Below the pieces are notes generated by a model, which did no database searches, was not told the origin of the DNA, and saw nothing but the letters and a program-made list of their open reading frames with translations. Of a DNA stretch of 21,205 nt, positions 1-8,391 are shown piece after piece (the stretch's first letter is position 1; each line of letters opens with the position of its first letter). Made by a program: the position numbers and the translations under genes. This stretch comes from JAAYCI01 sp964370165 (GTDB taxonomy: Bacteria > Bacillota > Clostridia > Oscillospirales > Ruminococcaceae): the NCBI GenBank assembly GCA_964370165.1, contig CAYJIG010000033.1:1-21205 (forward strand), given 5' to 3'.

Positions 1-599
1 CATATTTGAAACACATAGCCCAAAACCAGCCCAAGGATAAACACCGTGAGGAAGTCTTCCACCCGGGCATGAAGCAACGTAAATATCACTGTGGTGACTA
101 TCAGCGAGAATCCTACCCCGAACGGCTGTAATATTTTTTGCACTCCACCACGGAAAAACACTTCTTCCAGCACCGGTACGATTATGCAAACCGACACAAA
201 ATACAAAACACGACCCATTACGCTTTCAGGCAAGCTGACAGACTCTACCGCCGGCAAGCCAAAAACAGAGCTAATCAGTAGCTGTACCATACTTGAGATG
301 GAATTCACCGCCAGCATCACGCCTAAAAACAGCGGCAAAAGCAAATATATCGGTACTTTACTTTTTTCCGTCATCAAAGTATATCCTATCGAAGCCGATA
401 TACGCTTTAATACTAAAAATGGCAAAAGCAACACCGCAAACGACACCAAAAGATTGCAAAGTGCAATGGCAAAATCACTTAAATCGCCTTGCTGCACCAT
501 CCACTGTAGAAAAAGCGCGCCCGACTGCTGCATCGCAACAAAAAACAATAAAACAAAGCCTACTATGTTTGCCGCTGTTTTGCCTGTGCTATGCTCCAT
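1..599 (-). CDS. CPBP-family intramembrane metalloprotease, 3'-truncated by the window edge
   Basis: The minus strand is open from the ATG at 599 to the window edge, giving 199 residues with no stop, so the C-terminus is missing. A stop codon (TAA) lies directly before this ATG, which fixes the start; the ribosome binding site is weak (AAAGTGGG about 5 nt away). The protein is very hydrophobic, with likely membrane segments near residues 11-30, 45-64, 83-108 and 130-144. Residues 145-150 read EEVFFR, the EExxxR motif of CPBP (CAAX protease and bacteriocin-processing, Abi) enzymes, and H177 in LLHA fits the second motif. Known members are membrane proteases for prenylated proteins, bacteriocin immunity or regulated proteolysis; the substrate here is unknown. 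Plus-strand ORFs opposite it are shadows. Family assignment is firm, function open. Confidence 0.85.
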   Translation of the reverse strand, partial: MEHSTGKTAANIVGFVLLFFVAMQQSGALFLQWMVQQGDLSDFAIALCNLLVSFAVLLLPFLVLKRISASIGYTLMTEKSKVPIYLLLPLFLGVMLAVNSISSMVQLLISSVFGLPAVESVSLPESVMGRVLYFVSVCIIVPVLEEVFFRGGVQKILQPFGVGFSLIVTTVIFTLLHARVEDFLTVFILGLVLGYVFQI

Positions 600-646
600 T
601 TATAACCCACTTTCTTCGTGTATGCTAAAAAACACTTACTGATTTT

Positions 647-675
647 ATAATAAAAAAAACCACATATAAAGTCAA
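647..675 (-). promoter_or_regulatory. sigma-A-type promoter of the CPBP protease gene
   Basis: On the minus strand, TTGACT (675-670) and TATTAT (652-647) are separated by 17 nt. The expected transcript starts near 640, leaving a leader of about 40 nt before the ATG at 599. Confidence 0.65.
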
Positions 676-723
676 ATATTGACATTTTGAAAGTAATTTT
701 CGGCTTGTTATTCAGTAAAAAAA

Positions 724-752
724 TTGAAAATTCTTCTTATATACAGTATACT
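724..752 (+). promoter_or_regulatory. sigma-A-type promoter of the phosphoglycerate mutase gene
   Basis: TTGAAA (724-729) and TATACT (747-752) have a 17-nt spacer. A perfect 16-nt palindrome, atgtatat/atatacat at 753-768, follows the -10 box and would cover the start site. It could be an operator, but it is purely A/T/alternating sequence and may be fortuitous. Confidence 0.65.
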
Positions 753-787
753 ATGTATATATATACATTATTTAAAGAGGAGTAGTT

Positions 788-2029
788 ATGAAGTATGTGG
801 TAGTGATAGGCGACGGAATGGCCGACAACCCCGTGCCCGAACTTTCGGGGAAAACACCCCTTGAAGTGGCCGAAAAATCTTGTATTGACGACTTGGCACG
901 TGCCGGACAAATGGGCACTGTGCGCACCGTACCAATAGGCGTAGATCCCGGTAGCGACACCGCGTTTTTGTCTATTTTCGGGTACAGCCCCTTGAAATAT
1001 TACTCCGGCAGGTCTCCACTGGAAGCTGCCGGCAGTGGCATCGTTTTAAACGACGGCGAGGTATCTTACAGATGCAACATGGTGGCTCTGGAAGACGCCG
1101 AAATTGCATATAAAGATAAAAAAATCCTGTCTCACAGCGGCGGTTCGGTGGAGGGCGAAGAATCCGACGCTTTACTGGCCAGCCTTTTGGCCGATCCTGC
1201 CTTTAAGTCTGCCGCCGATGCTTGCAACATTGTGTTTCATCCCGGCAGTTCTTTTCGTCATATAGCCGTGCAAAAATCTGCAGACATCACAGGGTTTTCA
1301 GCCACGCCGCCTCATGACCATTTGGGCGAAGTGATAGAGCCACTGCTTCCGAAAGGAAATGATGTAGCAAAAGGGCTTTCAAACCTGATGGAAATAGCCC
1401 ACGGTATTTTAAACCATCATCCTATCAACGAAAACCGTCGTAAAAAAGGAAAACTGCCTGCAAACGGCATCTGGTTTTGGGCGGAAGGCAAGGCCATCAT
1501 TCTGCCATCTTTCACTCAGCGCCATGGTAAAAAAGGTATAGTGGTAAGCGCGGTACCTTTGGTGCGTGGCATAGGCACGTTGGCGGGCTTTGACTTTACT
1601 AAAGTAGACGGCGCCACCGGCGAGCTTGACACAAACTTCGAGGGTAAAGCCCAGGCGGTGCTGAAGGCTTTGTCTGATGGATATGACATAGCTATTTTGC
1701 ATGTGGAAGCTCCCGACGAATGTACCCATAACGGCGACTTAGACGGTAAACTGCAGGCTATCTCTTGGCTAAGCAGTCGTACTGTTACTCCCTTAAAAGA
1801 CGGCCTTGATGCATCGGGCGAAGACTATCGCATGCTTATTTTAAGCGACCATAAAACGTTGCTATCCACACGTGGACATGACGGCGATCCCGTGCCGTAT
1901 ATTATCTACGACAGCCGAGGATGCAAAAACCCGTCAAATCTTTCTTACACCGAAGATAACGCCCAAAAAGGCGATTTCCTAAACGAAGGTGACACATTAA
2001 TCGATATTTTACTTGAGTCTAATATATAA
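788..2029 (+). CDS. apgM: cofactor-independent phosphoglycerate mutase, archaeal ApgM type
   Basis: A 413-residue member of the alkaline-phosphatase superfamily (ApgM/COG3635 group). Family knowledge: these enzymes interconvert 3- and 2-phosphoglycerate in the cytosol without 2,3-bisphosphoglycerate; a bacterial subgroup was proposed to be an alternative homoserine kinase. Visible motifs are GDGMAD near residue 8 (metal Asp), the nucleophile region DPGSDTAFLSIFGYSP (S56), TPPHDHLG at 173-180, APDECTH at 308-314, SDH at 353-355 and RGHDGD at 362-367, which together supply the expected two-metal site. The start is supported by AAAGAGGAG 6 nt upstream of the ATG. The gene is monocistronic, with its own promoter and a terminator directly after the stop. 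No threonine biosynthesis genes are nearby, so mutase is preferred over homoserine kinase, but sequence alone does not settle it. Confidence 0.88.
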   Translation: MKYVVVIGDGMADNPVPELSGKTPLEVAEKSCIDDLARAGQMGTVRTVPIGVDPGSDTAFLSIFGYSPLKYYSGRSPLEAAGSGIVLNDGEVSYRCNMVALEDAEIAYKDKKILSHSGGSVEGEESDALLASLLADPAFKSAADACNIVFHPGSSFRHIAVQKSADITGFSATPPHDHLGEVIEPLLPKGNDVAKGLSNLMEIAHGILNHHPINENRRKKGKLPANGIWFWAEGKAIILPSFTQRHGKKGIVVSAVPLVRGIGTLAGFDFTKVDGATGELDTNFEGKAQAVLKALSDGYDIAILHVEAPDECTHNGDLDGKLQAISWLSSRTVTPLKDGLDASGEDYRMLILSDHKTLLSTRGHDGDPVPYIIYDSRGCKNPSNLSYTEDNAQKGDFLNEGDTLIDILLESNI

Positions 2030-2042
2030 ACCACATTTTCCG

Positions 2043-2077
2043 CCATCTTTTCAGCTATCTGAAAAGGTGGTTTTTTT
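2043..2077 (+). terminator. intrinsic terminator of apgM
   Basis: A 12-bp stem (2043-2054 with 2059-2070, one G-U pair), loop ctat, followed by seven T. It lies 14 nt after the apgM stop, in the gap facing the convergent serine hydrolase gene. On the minus strand it lacks a U tract, so I see no clear terminator for the opposing operon. Confidence 0.88.
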
Positions 2078-2105
2078 GTGCTGTTTTATCCAAAAATTTA
2101 CACCA

Positions 2106-3215
2106 TCACAGCCCTGCGGCGGTATATTGCTGTGCCATTATTTCTTCAAGTTTTTGCGCCACATCGCCAAAAACAAGCATCTCGTCATAACCACCGCCCC
2201 ATTTGTCTGTCATCACAACTAAAAGATAGGGTCTATCGGCAAACACCACCGCCATGTCGTGGTATGCGCCCTGATCCCATCCGTATTTATGCGCCACGGG
2301 ATATGACGAAGTTATCATTTTGTTATTGGCTTCTTCCATCCATGCACGCAGCTCGCCTCCGTATGGGTTTTCATTCATAACACGGTATATTTCCTGTAAA
2401 AACACACCCATGTCAGATGCTGTTATCTGTCCGTATATCACGCTGTTTATGGCGTCGGCCGCGGCCTCGTCTATGCCAAGTGTAATCGCCCACTCTAAAA
2501 AGCCTTCTGCGTCATAATGGTTTAGTAGCACCCTTAAAGCCACGGTGTCGCTGTCTGTGATGGCATATTCCATCAGCTGCTGTACGCTTAGCGATGTCGG
2601 CAGTGGCATTTCTTTTATCACGCCGGTGTTTTCATATAGTCCTTGCACATCTGCCTGGCTTATTGTGATAATTTCTTGCAAGTCGCACAGTCCTTTTTCT
2701 GCAAGCGTACATAAATATGCCACGTACGGTGCTTTCATTGTGCTGGCATAATACTGCTGTACATCGTCGTTATATGTATACTGTGTGCCGCTTTCGACGT
2801 CCATATACCACACCGACACCACCCCACTGCCCACTGCGCTGTCATACGGTTGGGCCAAGGCATTTCCATCTTCATCTTTTGTTACCGTAACATAGCTGGG
2901 CTGTTTTGCCCATTCGTCCAGCATGGCGTCCATTTGCGCCGTTTGCTCTGCCGTAAAAGACAAGTCAGGCCCTGCTTGCTGTGAAGATACAGGCGCAGAC
3001 ACAGATGGCACTACCACCGCCGGCATTGGCGCTGTGCTGCTTGGTGTCGATTCCACCTGTGGCGCACTGCTGTTTGGCGTCATGCTCATGAACAGCACCA
3101 CCAGCACAAGTAAAAACAAAACCACCGCCGTCAAAATTCCCACTTGCACCCATCTACCTATGGCCACATTTCGATTTTCGGTAGAAAAACTTACTTTGTT
3201 TTGCTTTTTTCCCAT
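2106..3215 (-). CDS. membrane-anchored serine hydrolase, class A beta-lactamase fold
   Basis: 369 residues: a basic N-terminus, one membrane helix (about 25-45), a Ser/Pro/Val linker (48-80), then a penicillin-recognising serine hydrolase domain facing outward. The nucleophile motif is S158-T-M-K161 (SxxK); S222-D223-T224 stands where class A enzymes have SDN, and K310-Y-G312 stands where they have KTG. I cannot find the ExxLN omega-loop motif that carries the deacylating Glu of true class A beta-lactamases. This argues against efficient beta-lactam hydrolysis and for a peptidase, esterase or cell-wall role (inference). The ATG is preceded by AAAGGGGTGA. It starts 37 nt downstream of the second ABC half and is probably the last gene of the walJ-rlmH-ABC operon. 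Annotation pipelines would probably call it a class A beta-lactamase-related serine hydrolase. Confidence 0.82.
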   Translation of the reverse strand: MGKKQNKVSFSTENRNVAIGRWVQVGILTAVVLFLLVLVVLFMSMTPNSSAPQVESTPSSTAPMPAVVVPSVSAPVSSQQAGPDLSFTAEQTAQMDAMLDEWAKQPSYVTVTKDEDGNALAQPYDSAVGSGVVSVWYMDVESGTQYTYNDDVQQYYASTMKAPYVAYLCTLAEKGLCDLQEIITISQADVQGLYENTGVIKEMPLPTSLSVQQLMEYAITDSDTVALRVLLNHYDAEGFLEWAITLGIDEAAADAINSVIYGQITASDMGVFLQEIYRVMNENPYGGELRAWMEEANNKMITSSYPVAHKYGWDQGAYHDMAVVFADRPYLLVVMTDKWGGGYDEMLVFGDVAQKLEEIMAQQYTAAGL

Positions 3216-3252
3216 ACCGTCACCCCTTTAGATATGTCATCGTATAACGATT

Positions 3253-4989
3253 TTAGCTTGCTGTGAACTGGCTTTGATAAATGGATGCATAAAACCCATT
3301 TTCAGCCAGTAGCTGGGCATGACTACCCTGTTCTGCTATATATCCGTCTTTCATCACTAAGATAGTATCGGCGTTTTCGATGGTGGACAGCCTATGCGCC
3401 ACAATAAAGCTGGTCCGAGTTTCCATCAGCTTGCCCAAAGCACGTTGTATCAGCATTTCTGTACGTGTGTCAATATTCGAAGTTGCCTCGTCCAAAATAA
3501 GCATGTCCGGCTTTGCCAGCATAATTCTAGCGATACACAGTAGCTGGCGCTGGCCTGCCGAGAGTTCTTGGCCGCCTTTTGTCAAGATGGTGTCGTACCC
3601 CTCCGACAGCCTTGTTATAAATCCATGTGCGCGCACAGCTTTTGCGGCGACTATTACATCTTCGTCTGTAGCGTTTGGGCGTCCATACGCTATATTTTCC
3701 CGTACACTTGCCTGTTTCAGCCATGTGTCTTGCAGTACCATGCCGTATCTTTGCCGAAGTGAGTTTCTTTTTATCTGTGGCAGTGGCGTGCCGTCCAGCT
3801 TTATCTCGCCGCTGTCTACGTCATAAAACCGCATCAATAAGTTTACCAGAGTTGTTTTTCCGCATCCTGTAGGACCTACCAGCGCTATCTTTGTGCCTGC
3901 CTCTGCCTTGAATGAAAGGTTCTTCAAAACAGGCTTATCCTTTTTATAGCCAAACTGCACATTTTGCAAGACCACTTCCCCGCTACAGTGCTGTATATCT
4001 TTTGCATCCTTGGCGTCGGGCACCTCAGGCGTCCAGTCTATCACTGTAAACAGTCGCTCAGCACTGGCCAGCGCCGCTTGTATCTGCGTAAGGACCGCAC
4101 TCACCTCGCTAAATGGCTTTGTGTACTGGTTTGCATAGCTTAAAAACGCCGACACACCACCCACGGTGATGCTACCGCTGTAAATAAACAAAACACCCAT
4201 CACGCCAACCGCCGCATATACCAGCGCGTTTATAAACCGTGCTCCGGGATTGCCTATGCTTGAGTAAAATATCGCCTTCCTGTTTGCATGAAAAAACATA
4301 TTGCTACGTTTTTCAAAATCTTCCGCAAACTGATGCTGGGCGCCGAACAGCCTCACAAGTTCCAGACCTTCCACTGTTTCTTGCACTTTGGCCGACATCT
4401 GGCCTTGCGCCTGGCTTTGACGCTTGAAGTACTTTGCACTACGTTTTGCCACAAACCGTGCAAACATCATGGACAGCGGCGTGATAAACACCACCACCAG
4501 CGCAATCGGAACATTTAAAATCATCATCATCACAATGGTCATTACAATGGTGAATGCACCCGGTATCAGCTGGCTGATTGCCTGAAGTAGCCCTTCTTCC
4601 AATGCCTGTGCATCGTTTACAATCCTGCTGACGATATCGCCGTGAGGATGGGTATCAATCTTTGAAAGTGGCGCCTTGTTCACCGCCGCATGTGCCTTTT
4701 GGCGTATTTGTTTGGTCAGCGTGGCGCTCAGCCGTCTTGCTGTGGCAAGGCCCAGCCATTGCAAAATAGCTCCCAGCACCACCGTTATCGCCAGTGCTAC
4801 CAAATACCTAAGCATGCCGGCAAAATCCACGTCGCCTTGGCCTACAATGCTGTCCACCGCACGCCCGATAAGAACCGGCCCCACCAGAACAAGAGGGACA
4901 TATCCTGCCGAAAACACAAACGCCGCAAAAAGAAACAGTTTTTGTTTCACCAGCATCTTCCACAGCCGTTTAATCACTATGCTTGTCAT
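3253..4989 (-). CDS. ABC exporter half-transporter, consensus ATPase half
   Basis: 578 residues with the layout of a type IV ABC exporter: a six-helix membrane domain (about 15-310), then a nucleotide-binding domain. Motifs: Walker A GPTGCGKT (372-379), Q-loop Q420, signature LSAGQ (476-480), Walker B MLILDE with catalytic E501, and switch H532. This half therefore carries the full hydrolytic set, but its signature is altered (LSAGQ rather than LSGGQ). Its start overlaps the stop of the upstream half by ATGA, indicating translational coupling and a 1:1 heterodimer. By family logic its signature completes the degenerate site of the partner. Relatives (LmrCD, BmrCD, TM287/288) export drugs, lipids or peptides; the substrate here is unknown. 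Confidence 0.92.
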   Translation of the reverse strand: MTSIVIKRLWKMLVKQKLFLFAAFVFSAGYVPLVLVGPVLIGRAVDSIVGQGDVDFAGMLRYLVALAITVVLGAILQWLGLATARRLSATLTKQIRQKAHAAVNKAPLSKIDTHPHGDIVSRIVNDAQALEEGLLQAISQLIPGAFTIVMTIVMMMILNVPIALVVVFITPLSMMFARFVAKRSAKYFKRQSQAQGQMSAKVQETVEGLELVRLFGAQHQFAEDFEKRSNMFFHANRKAIFYSSIGNPGARFINALVYAAVGVMGVLFIYSGSITVGGVSAFLSYANQYTKPFSEVSAVLTQIQAALASAERLFTVIDWTPEVPDAKDAKDIQHCSGEVVLQNVQFGYKKDKPVLKNLSFKAEAGTKIALVGPTGCGKTTLVNLLMRFYDVDSGEIKLDGTPLPQIKRNSLRQRYGMVLQDTWLKQASVRENIAYGRPNATDEDVIVAAKAVRAHGFITRLSEGYDTILTKGGQELSAGQRQLLCIARIMLAKPDMLILDEATSNIDTRTEMLIQRALGKLMETRTSFIVAHRLSTIENADTILVMKDGYIAEQGSHAQLLAENGFYASIYQSQFTAS

Positions 4990-6746
4990 GGTGTGCCTCC
5001 TTCATTAGGTGTGGTCTGCGCCGCGTTTTCCATTCCTTGAGAGTGGCAAATTTCACGATATACGTCGTTTTCTTTTATAAGTTCTTGGTGTGTGCCTTTT
5101 GCTATCAGCTCGCCGTCATCCATCACAAGTATCACATCGGCGCCTTGCATGCCCGCCACACGCTGACCCACCAAAACTGTGGTAAGCGCATGATTTTGAC
5201 AGGACACATACCCTTTCAGTTCTTTGCGAAGCCTTGCGTCAGTGGCATAGTCAAGCGCACTGGTGGCGTCATCCAAGATTAAAATATCTGGATCTTTCAC
5301 CAGCGCTCTTGCAATAGCTATGCGCTGTTTTTGACCACCCGAAAGATTTTTCCCGCCTTCCTGTATCACGGTATCAAGGCCGTCATCCCACGCCTTCACA
5401 AAATCTTCGGCTTGCGCTATTCTCAAAGCCTTCCAAAGCATATCATCGTTTGCGTTTTGCATACCAAGGCACAAGTTTTCTCTTAGTGTACCGCTGAACA
5501 ACAACGGACGTGACGGCACAAACCCAAACTTTAAGCGCAAATCTTTCAGCGTATAGTCTTTTACATCGGCTCCAAAACACTCTACTTTTCCTTTTTCGAC
5601 ATCAAAACTGCGCATTAAAAGGCTGATCATGGTAGTCTTTCCGCTGCCTGTACCACCGATAATCCCCACCGTTTGCCCTTGCTTTACCGAAAAGCTGATA
5701 TCCCCAAGGGCAAGCTCGGCTTTTTCATGGTACCTGAAATCCACATTCGTAAAACTTATCGCTGCGGCGTCTTTCACTTTTGTTGCGCCCGGGCCGTCTA
5801 CGATGGATGTTTCACAGTCCAGCACCTCGCTTACCCGTCCAAGGCTGGCCAATGCTTTTGTAAACAACACTATCAAGTTTGCACCCACCACCATCGCCAG
5901 CATGATTTGGTTCATGTAGCTGACAAGTGCTATTACTTCACCCGGTGTGCTTTCGCCTTGGAAGGTCATAAACCCACCAAGATACACTATTCCAACCGTG
6001 GCAAAACCCACGACCAAGGAAGTTAGCGGGTTCAGCGCCGCCGATATTTTACCTATTTTTATCACCAGGTTAGACAAGTCTTCTGCCGCATCATCAAAGG
6101 CTTTCACTTCTTTGTCTTTTCTGGCAAATGCACGAATCACCCTGATACCTGCCATATTTTCCGACGTTATCCGTGCCATGTTGTCTTGGCCTGTTTGTAT
6201 TTTCTTATACCCCGGCAGGGTGATTTTTATCACAGCATAAAGCACAACAGCTATCACCGCCGTTGTTATCAAAAAAAGTATGCCTATCTCGACGTTTAAA
6301 TACAGCGCCATCACCAGCCCACCGATTATCAAAAACGGCGCCCTTACACCCAGTCGTATAAACATATTCACGCCGGTTTGAATATGCATAGTATCGTTTG
6401 TCATACGAGTGATAAGACCGGCGCCGCCAAACTTTTCGCTTTCTTTAGAGGAAAAACCCAGCACATGTTCATATATCTGAGCACGTAGTTTGGCACCAAA
6501 CCTGCCTGCGCTTTCTGCGGCAAAATACTGGCATATCGTCGCTGATATTATCCCGCCTACCGCCAAAGACAGCAAAACAAGGCCGTCTTTCCACAAAGCA
6601 GATACATCGCCGGCAACCGCCCTGTCTATCATGCGTGCCATTACCAGCGGCACAAACAGCTCAAGAACGGCCTCGAGTAACTTAAACGCCGGGCCTAAAA
6701 TAAGCCTTGTGGTATCTCCTTTAAAGTTTTTTGCCACACTGCGCAT
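4986..6746 (-). CDS. ABC exporter half-transporter, degenerate ATPase half
   Basis: 586 residues, membrane domain about 18-300 then ATPase domain. Walker A GGTGSGKT (364-371) and signature LSGGQ (468-472) are intact, but three catalytic positions are changed: the Q-loop position is S412 (VPSRP), the Walker B Glu is Asp (ILILDD, D493) and the switch His is Gln (Q528 in VGQRV). This is the non-hydrolysing half expected in heterodimeric exporters, where the other site does the work. The ATG is preceded by GGTGGAGG about 10 nt away. It begins 34 nt after rlmH and overlaps the next half by 4 nt, so the pair is probably co-transcribed with walJ and rlmH. Confidence 0.92.
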   Translation of the reverse strand: MRSVAKNFKGDTTRLILGPAFKLLEAVLELFVPLVMARMIDRAVAGDVSALWKDGLVLLSLAVGGIISATICQYFAAESAGRFGAKLRAQIYEHVLGFSSKESEKFGGAGLITRMTNDTMHIQTGVNMFIRLGVRAPFLIIGGLVMALYLNVEIGILFLITTAVIAVVLYAVIKITLPGYKKIQTGQDNMARITSENMAGIRVIRAFARKDKEVKAFDDAAEDLSNLVIKIGKISAALNPLTSLVVGFATVGIVYLGGFMTFQGESTPGEVIALVSYMNQIMLAMVVGANLIVLFTKALASLGRVSEVLDCETSIVDGPGATKVKDAAAISFTNVDFRYHEKAELALGDISFSVKQGQTVGIIGGTGSGKTTMISLLMRSFDVEKGKVECFGADVKDYTLKDLRLKFGFVPSRPLLFSGTLRENLCLGMQNANDDMLWKALRIAQAEDFVKAWDDGLDTVIQEGGKNLSGGQKQRIAIARALVKDPDILILDDATSALDYATDARLRKELKGYVSCQNHALTTVLVGQRVAGMQGADVILVMDDGELIAKGTHQELIKENDVYREICHSQGMENAAQTTPNEGGTP

Positions 6747-6780
6747 CTGTGTTTATCCTCCACCGTTTATGTTACTATTT

Positions 6781-7263
6781 TTATTTGTGATATTTTGTGC
6801 CTGCTGTGATGCTTAGCGCACGGTATATCTGCTCTGTCAGTACCAAACGTGCCAGCTGATGTGGCAGCGTCATCTTCGATAAAGACAGCTTTAAAAAAGC
6901 TTTATCTTTCACCGCACTGCACAGGCCGTGTGATGAGCCTATCACAAACGCCATACACGAGGTGCCACTTTGGGCGACGTCGTTAAACGTCTGTGAAAAT
7001 TCTTCGCTGGTAAGGTGTTTTCCTTCCACACACATCGCTACTATTTTGGCGTTTTTGGGCACTGCGGCCAAAATTCGCACGCCTTCTTTTTGCAAGGCTG
7101 CGTCTATCACGGCCTTTGATGCATTTTTTTCGTTTATAGTCTCTTCCGAAAGCTCTATTATCTCAAACTTGCAAAACCCCTGTATCCTCTTTGTATATTC
7201 GGCCACACCCTGCGCATAAAACGCAGAAAGTTTACCCATTGCTATCACTGTTATCTGCCTCAC
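6781..7263 (-). CDS. rlmH: 23S rRNA (pseudouridine-1915-N3)-methyltransferase RlmH
   Basis: 160 residues, the usual RlmH length. This SPOUT-fold methyltransferase modifies pseudouridine 1915 in helix 69 of 23S rRNA on the assembled ribosome using SAM. Visible marks are the N-terminal strand RQITVIAMGKL, the SAM-loop motif FVIGSSHG (107-114; many homologues have FVIGG), the knot region MTLPHQLARLVLTEQIYRAL (131-150) and the near-invariant C-terminal YHK. The start is GTG at 7263, with AAAGGGG 6 nt upstream; no ATG in frame fits better. It follows the walJ-like gene by 12 nt, the same pairing seen around the yycJ/rlmH region in many Firmicutes. Confidence 0.96.
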   Translation of the reverse strand: MRQITVIAMGKLSAFYAQGVAEYTKRIQGFCKFEIIELSEETINEKNASKAVIDAALQKEGVRILAAVPKNAKIVAMCVEGKHLTSEEFSQTFNDVAQSGTSCMAFVIGSSHGLCSAVKDKAFLKLSLSKMTLPHQLARLVLTEQIYRALSITAGTKYHK

Positions 7264-7275
7264 AAAGCACCCCTT

Positions 7276-8064
7276 TTAAAATTCTATCCACTCGCCCGGC
7301 TTGTCTCTTTTCGCTACATGCACCCTGCTTTTATCTGTGATGCCCCATTCATACAGCGCATCTTCCACCTCTTTTTGCACTATTTTTGGGTGATTATTTT
7401 CTTTAGATAAATGGCACATCACTGCGTTTTTTGCGCCCGAGGCTATACATTTTGCCACTGTTTTTGCGGCGTCTTTATTTGACAAATGGCCTCTTTGCGA
7501 AAAAATTCGTTTTTTAAGCGCATAGTGATATCTACCGTTTTTTAGCATACCATCGTCGTAGTTCGCCTCTAAAACAGCAAGACTGACCCCATCGAATGCA
7601 TCCAACACCTCTTTTGAAACATATCCAAGGTCAGTGGCTATAGCCATTATCGAGCCTTCTTCATGCATGGATTCCAGCCGAAAGCCAAGACACTCCGCCG
7701 CGTCGTGACTGGTGGAAAACGGGCGTATAGTAAAGCCTGCCATTTGAATTGGCCGATGTATCTCCATCAAGTTTGCCTCTTTGGGCACAGCACCGGCCGA
7801 CTGCGCAAAAGCCAGCGTGCCGATACTACCCCACACCGGGACATTGTATCGTTTCAAAAACACTTTCAGGCCTTTTACGTGGTCGCTGTGCTCATGTGTG
7901 AGTATAATCCCCTGCAAGTTATCCATGCAAAGGCCTACTTCATCTATTCCGGCACAGGTGGCTTTACAGCTGCCACCCATATCAATCAATATAAACTGTC
8001 CGTTTTGTTCCACCACAGCGCAATTTCCCGCCGAGCTACTGTATAGTGTGGTAAACTTTGGCAT
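7276..8064 (-). CDS. walJ: MBL-fold metallohydrolase, WalJ/YycJ family
   Basis: 262 residues of a metallo-beta-lactamase fold protein. The metal-binding HxHxDH motif is H57-E-H59-S-D61-H62; H120, D145 (ATDLGY) and H218 (CHLS) supply the remaining expected ligands. WalJ/YycJ proteins are predicted metal-dependent nucleases or phosphodiesterases linked to the WalRK cell-wall system and to coordination of division with replication; the natural substrate is not settled. The ATG is preceded by GGAGG with good spacing. It is the first gene of the minus-strand cluster. No walR or walK is in this window. The 107 nt upstream are extremely AT-rich with several possible -10 boxes (for example TATAAT on the minus strand near 8127), so its promoter cannot be placed with confidence. 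Confidence 0.9.
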   Translation of the reverse strand: MPKFTTLYSSSAGNCAVVEQNGQFILIDMGGSCKATCAGIDEVGLCMDNLQGIILTHEHSDHVKGLKVFLKRYNVPVWGSIGTLAFAQSAGAVPKEANLMEIHRPIQMAGFTIRPFSTSHDAAECLGFRLESMHEEGSIMAIATDLGYVSKEVLDAFDGVSLAVLEANYDDGMLKNGRYHYALKKRIFSQRGHLSNKDAAKTVAKCIASGAKNAVMCHLSKENNHPKIVQKEVEDALYEWGITDKSRVHVAKRDKPGEWIEF

Positions 8065-8171
8065 TACATCCTCCGTGTGTATTAGTGCAGTGCAACACTA
8101 TATATTTTCATACATATATAAGTATATTATAAAAATATATAAATTACAAAATAAATTTATATATTTTTGTC

Positions 8172-8200
8172 TTGACTAATCAATTTTTATTTGTTATTAT
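8172..8200 (+). promoter_or_regulatory. sigma-A-type promoter of tRNA-Leu(UAG)
   Basis: TTGACT (8172-8177) and TATTAT (8195-8200) with a 17-nt spacer, 22 nt ahead of the mature tRNA 5' end. Confidence 0.75.
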
Positions 8201-8222
8201 ATAGGAGTTGCAGTTAATGCAT

Positions 8223-8307
8223 GCGCGCGTGGCGGAATTGGCAGACGCGCTAGATTTAGGATCTAGTGTCTTTCGACGTGTGGGTTCAAGTCCCTCCGCG
8301 CGCACCA
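8223..8307 (+). tRNA. tRNA-Leu, anticodon UAG
   Basis: An 85-nt class II tRNA. The acceptor stem pairs gcgcgcg (8223-8229) with cgcgcgc (8297-8303), followed by discriminator A and an encoded CCA. The anticodon arm is ctaga-TTTAGGA-tctag, giving anticodon TAG, which reads CUN leucine codons. A long variable arm (tgtc tttc gacg) and the TTCAAGT T-loop confirm the leucine class. Confidence 0.97.
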
Positions 8308-8359
8308 CCAGCCTTAGGCTGGACCAAATAGGCATCGGATTCATCTCCGATGCCTATTT
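8308..8359 (+). terminator. two hairpins after tRNA-Leu(UAG), probable terminator
   Basis: Directly after the CCA, ccagcc-tta-ggctgg (8308-8322) forms a 6-bp hairpin. A second, perfect 14-bp stem follows (8326-8339 with 8346-8359, loop ttcatc). The second stem ends in TATTT but lacks a full U tract, so it may be a weak terminator, a processing stop for the tRNA transcript, or an attenuator in front of the dehydrogenase gene. Confidence 0.6.
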
Positions 8360-8391
8360 ACTTGCGTTAATTTATCAGCTATTTCCACCAG

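Noticed and set aside
91..642. Plus-strand ORF of 183 codons opposite the first gene
   Set aside because: It is antisense to the CPBP protease frame, which shows real motifs and membrane helices and has a promoter; the plus frame has no domain.
753..768. 16-nt perfect palindrome as an apgM operator
   Set aside because: It is low-complexity alternating TA sequence in a very AT-rich region, so a chance origin is likely; kept only as a remark on the promoter.
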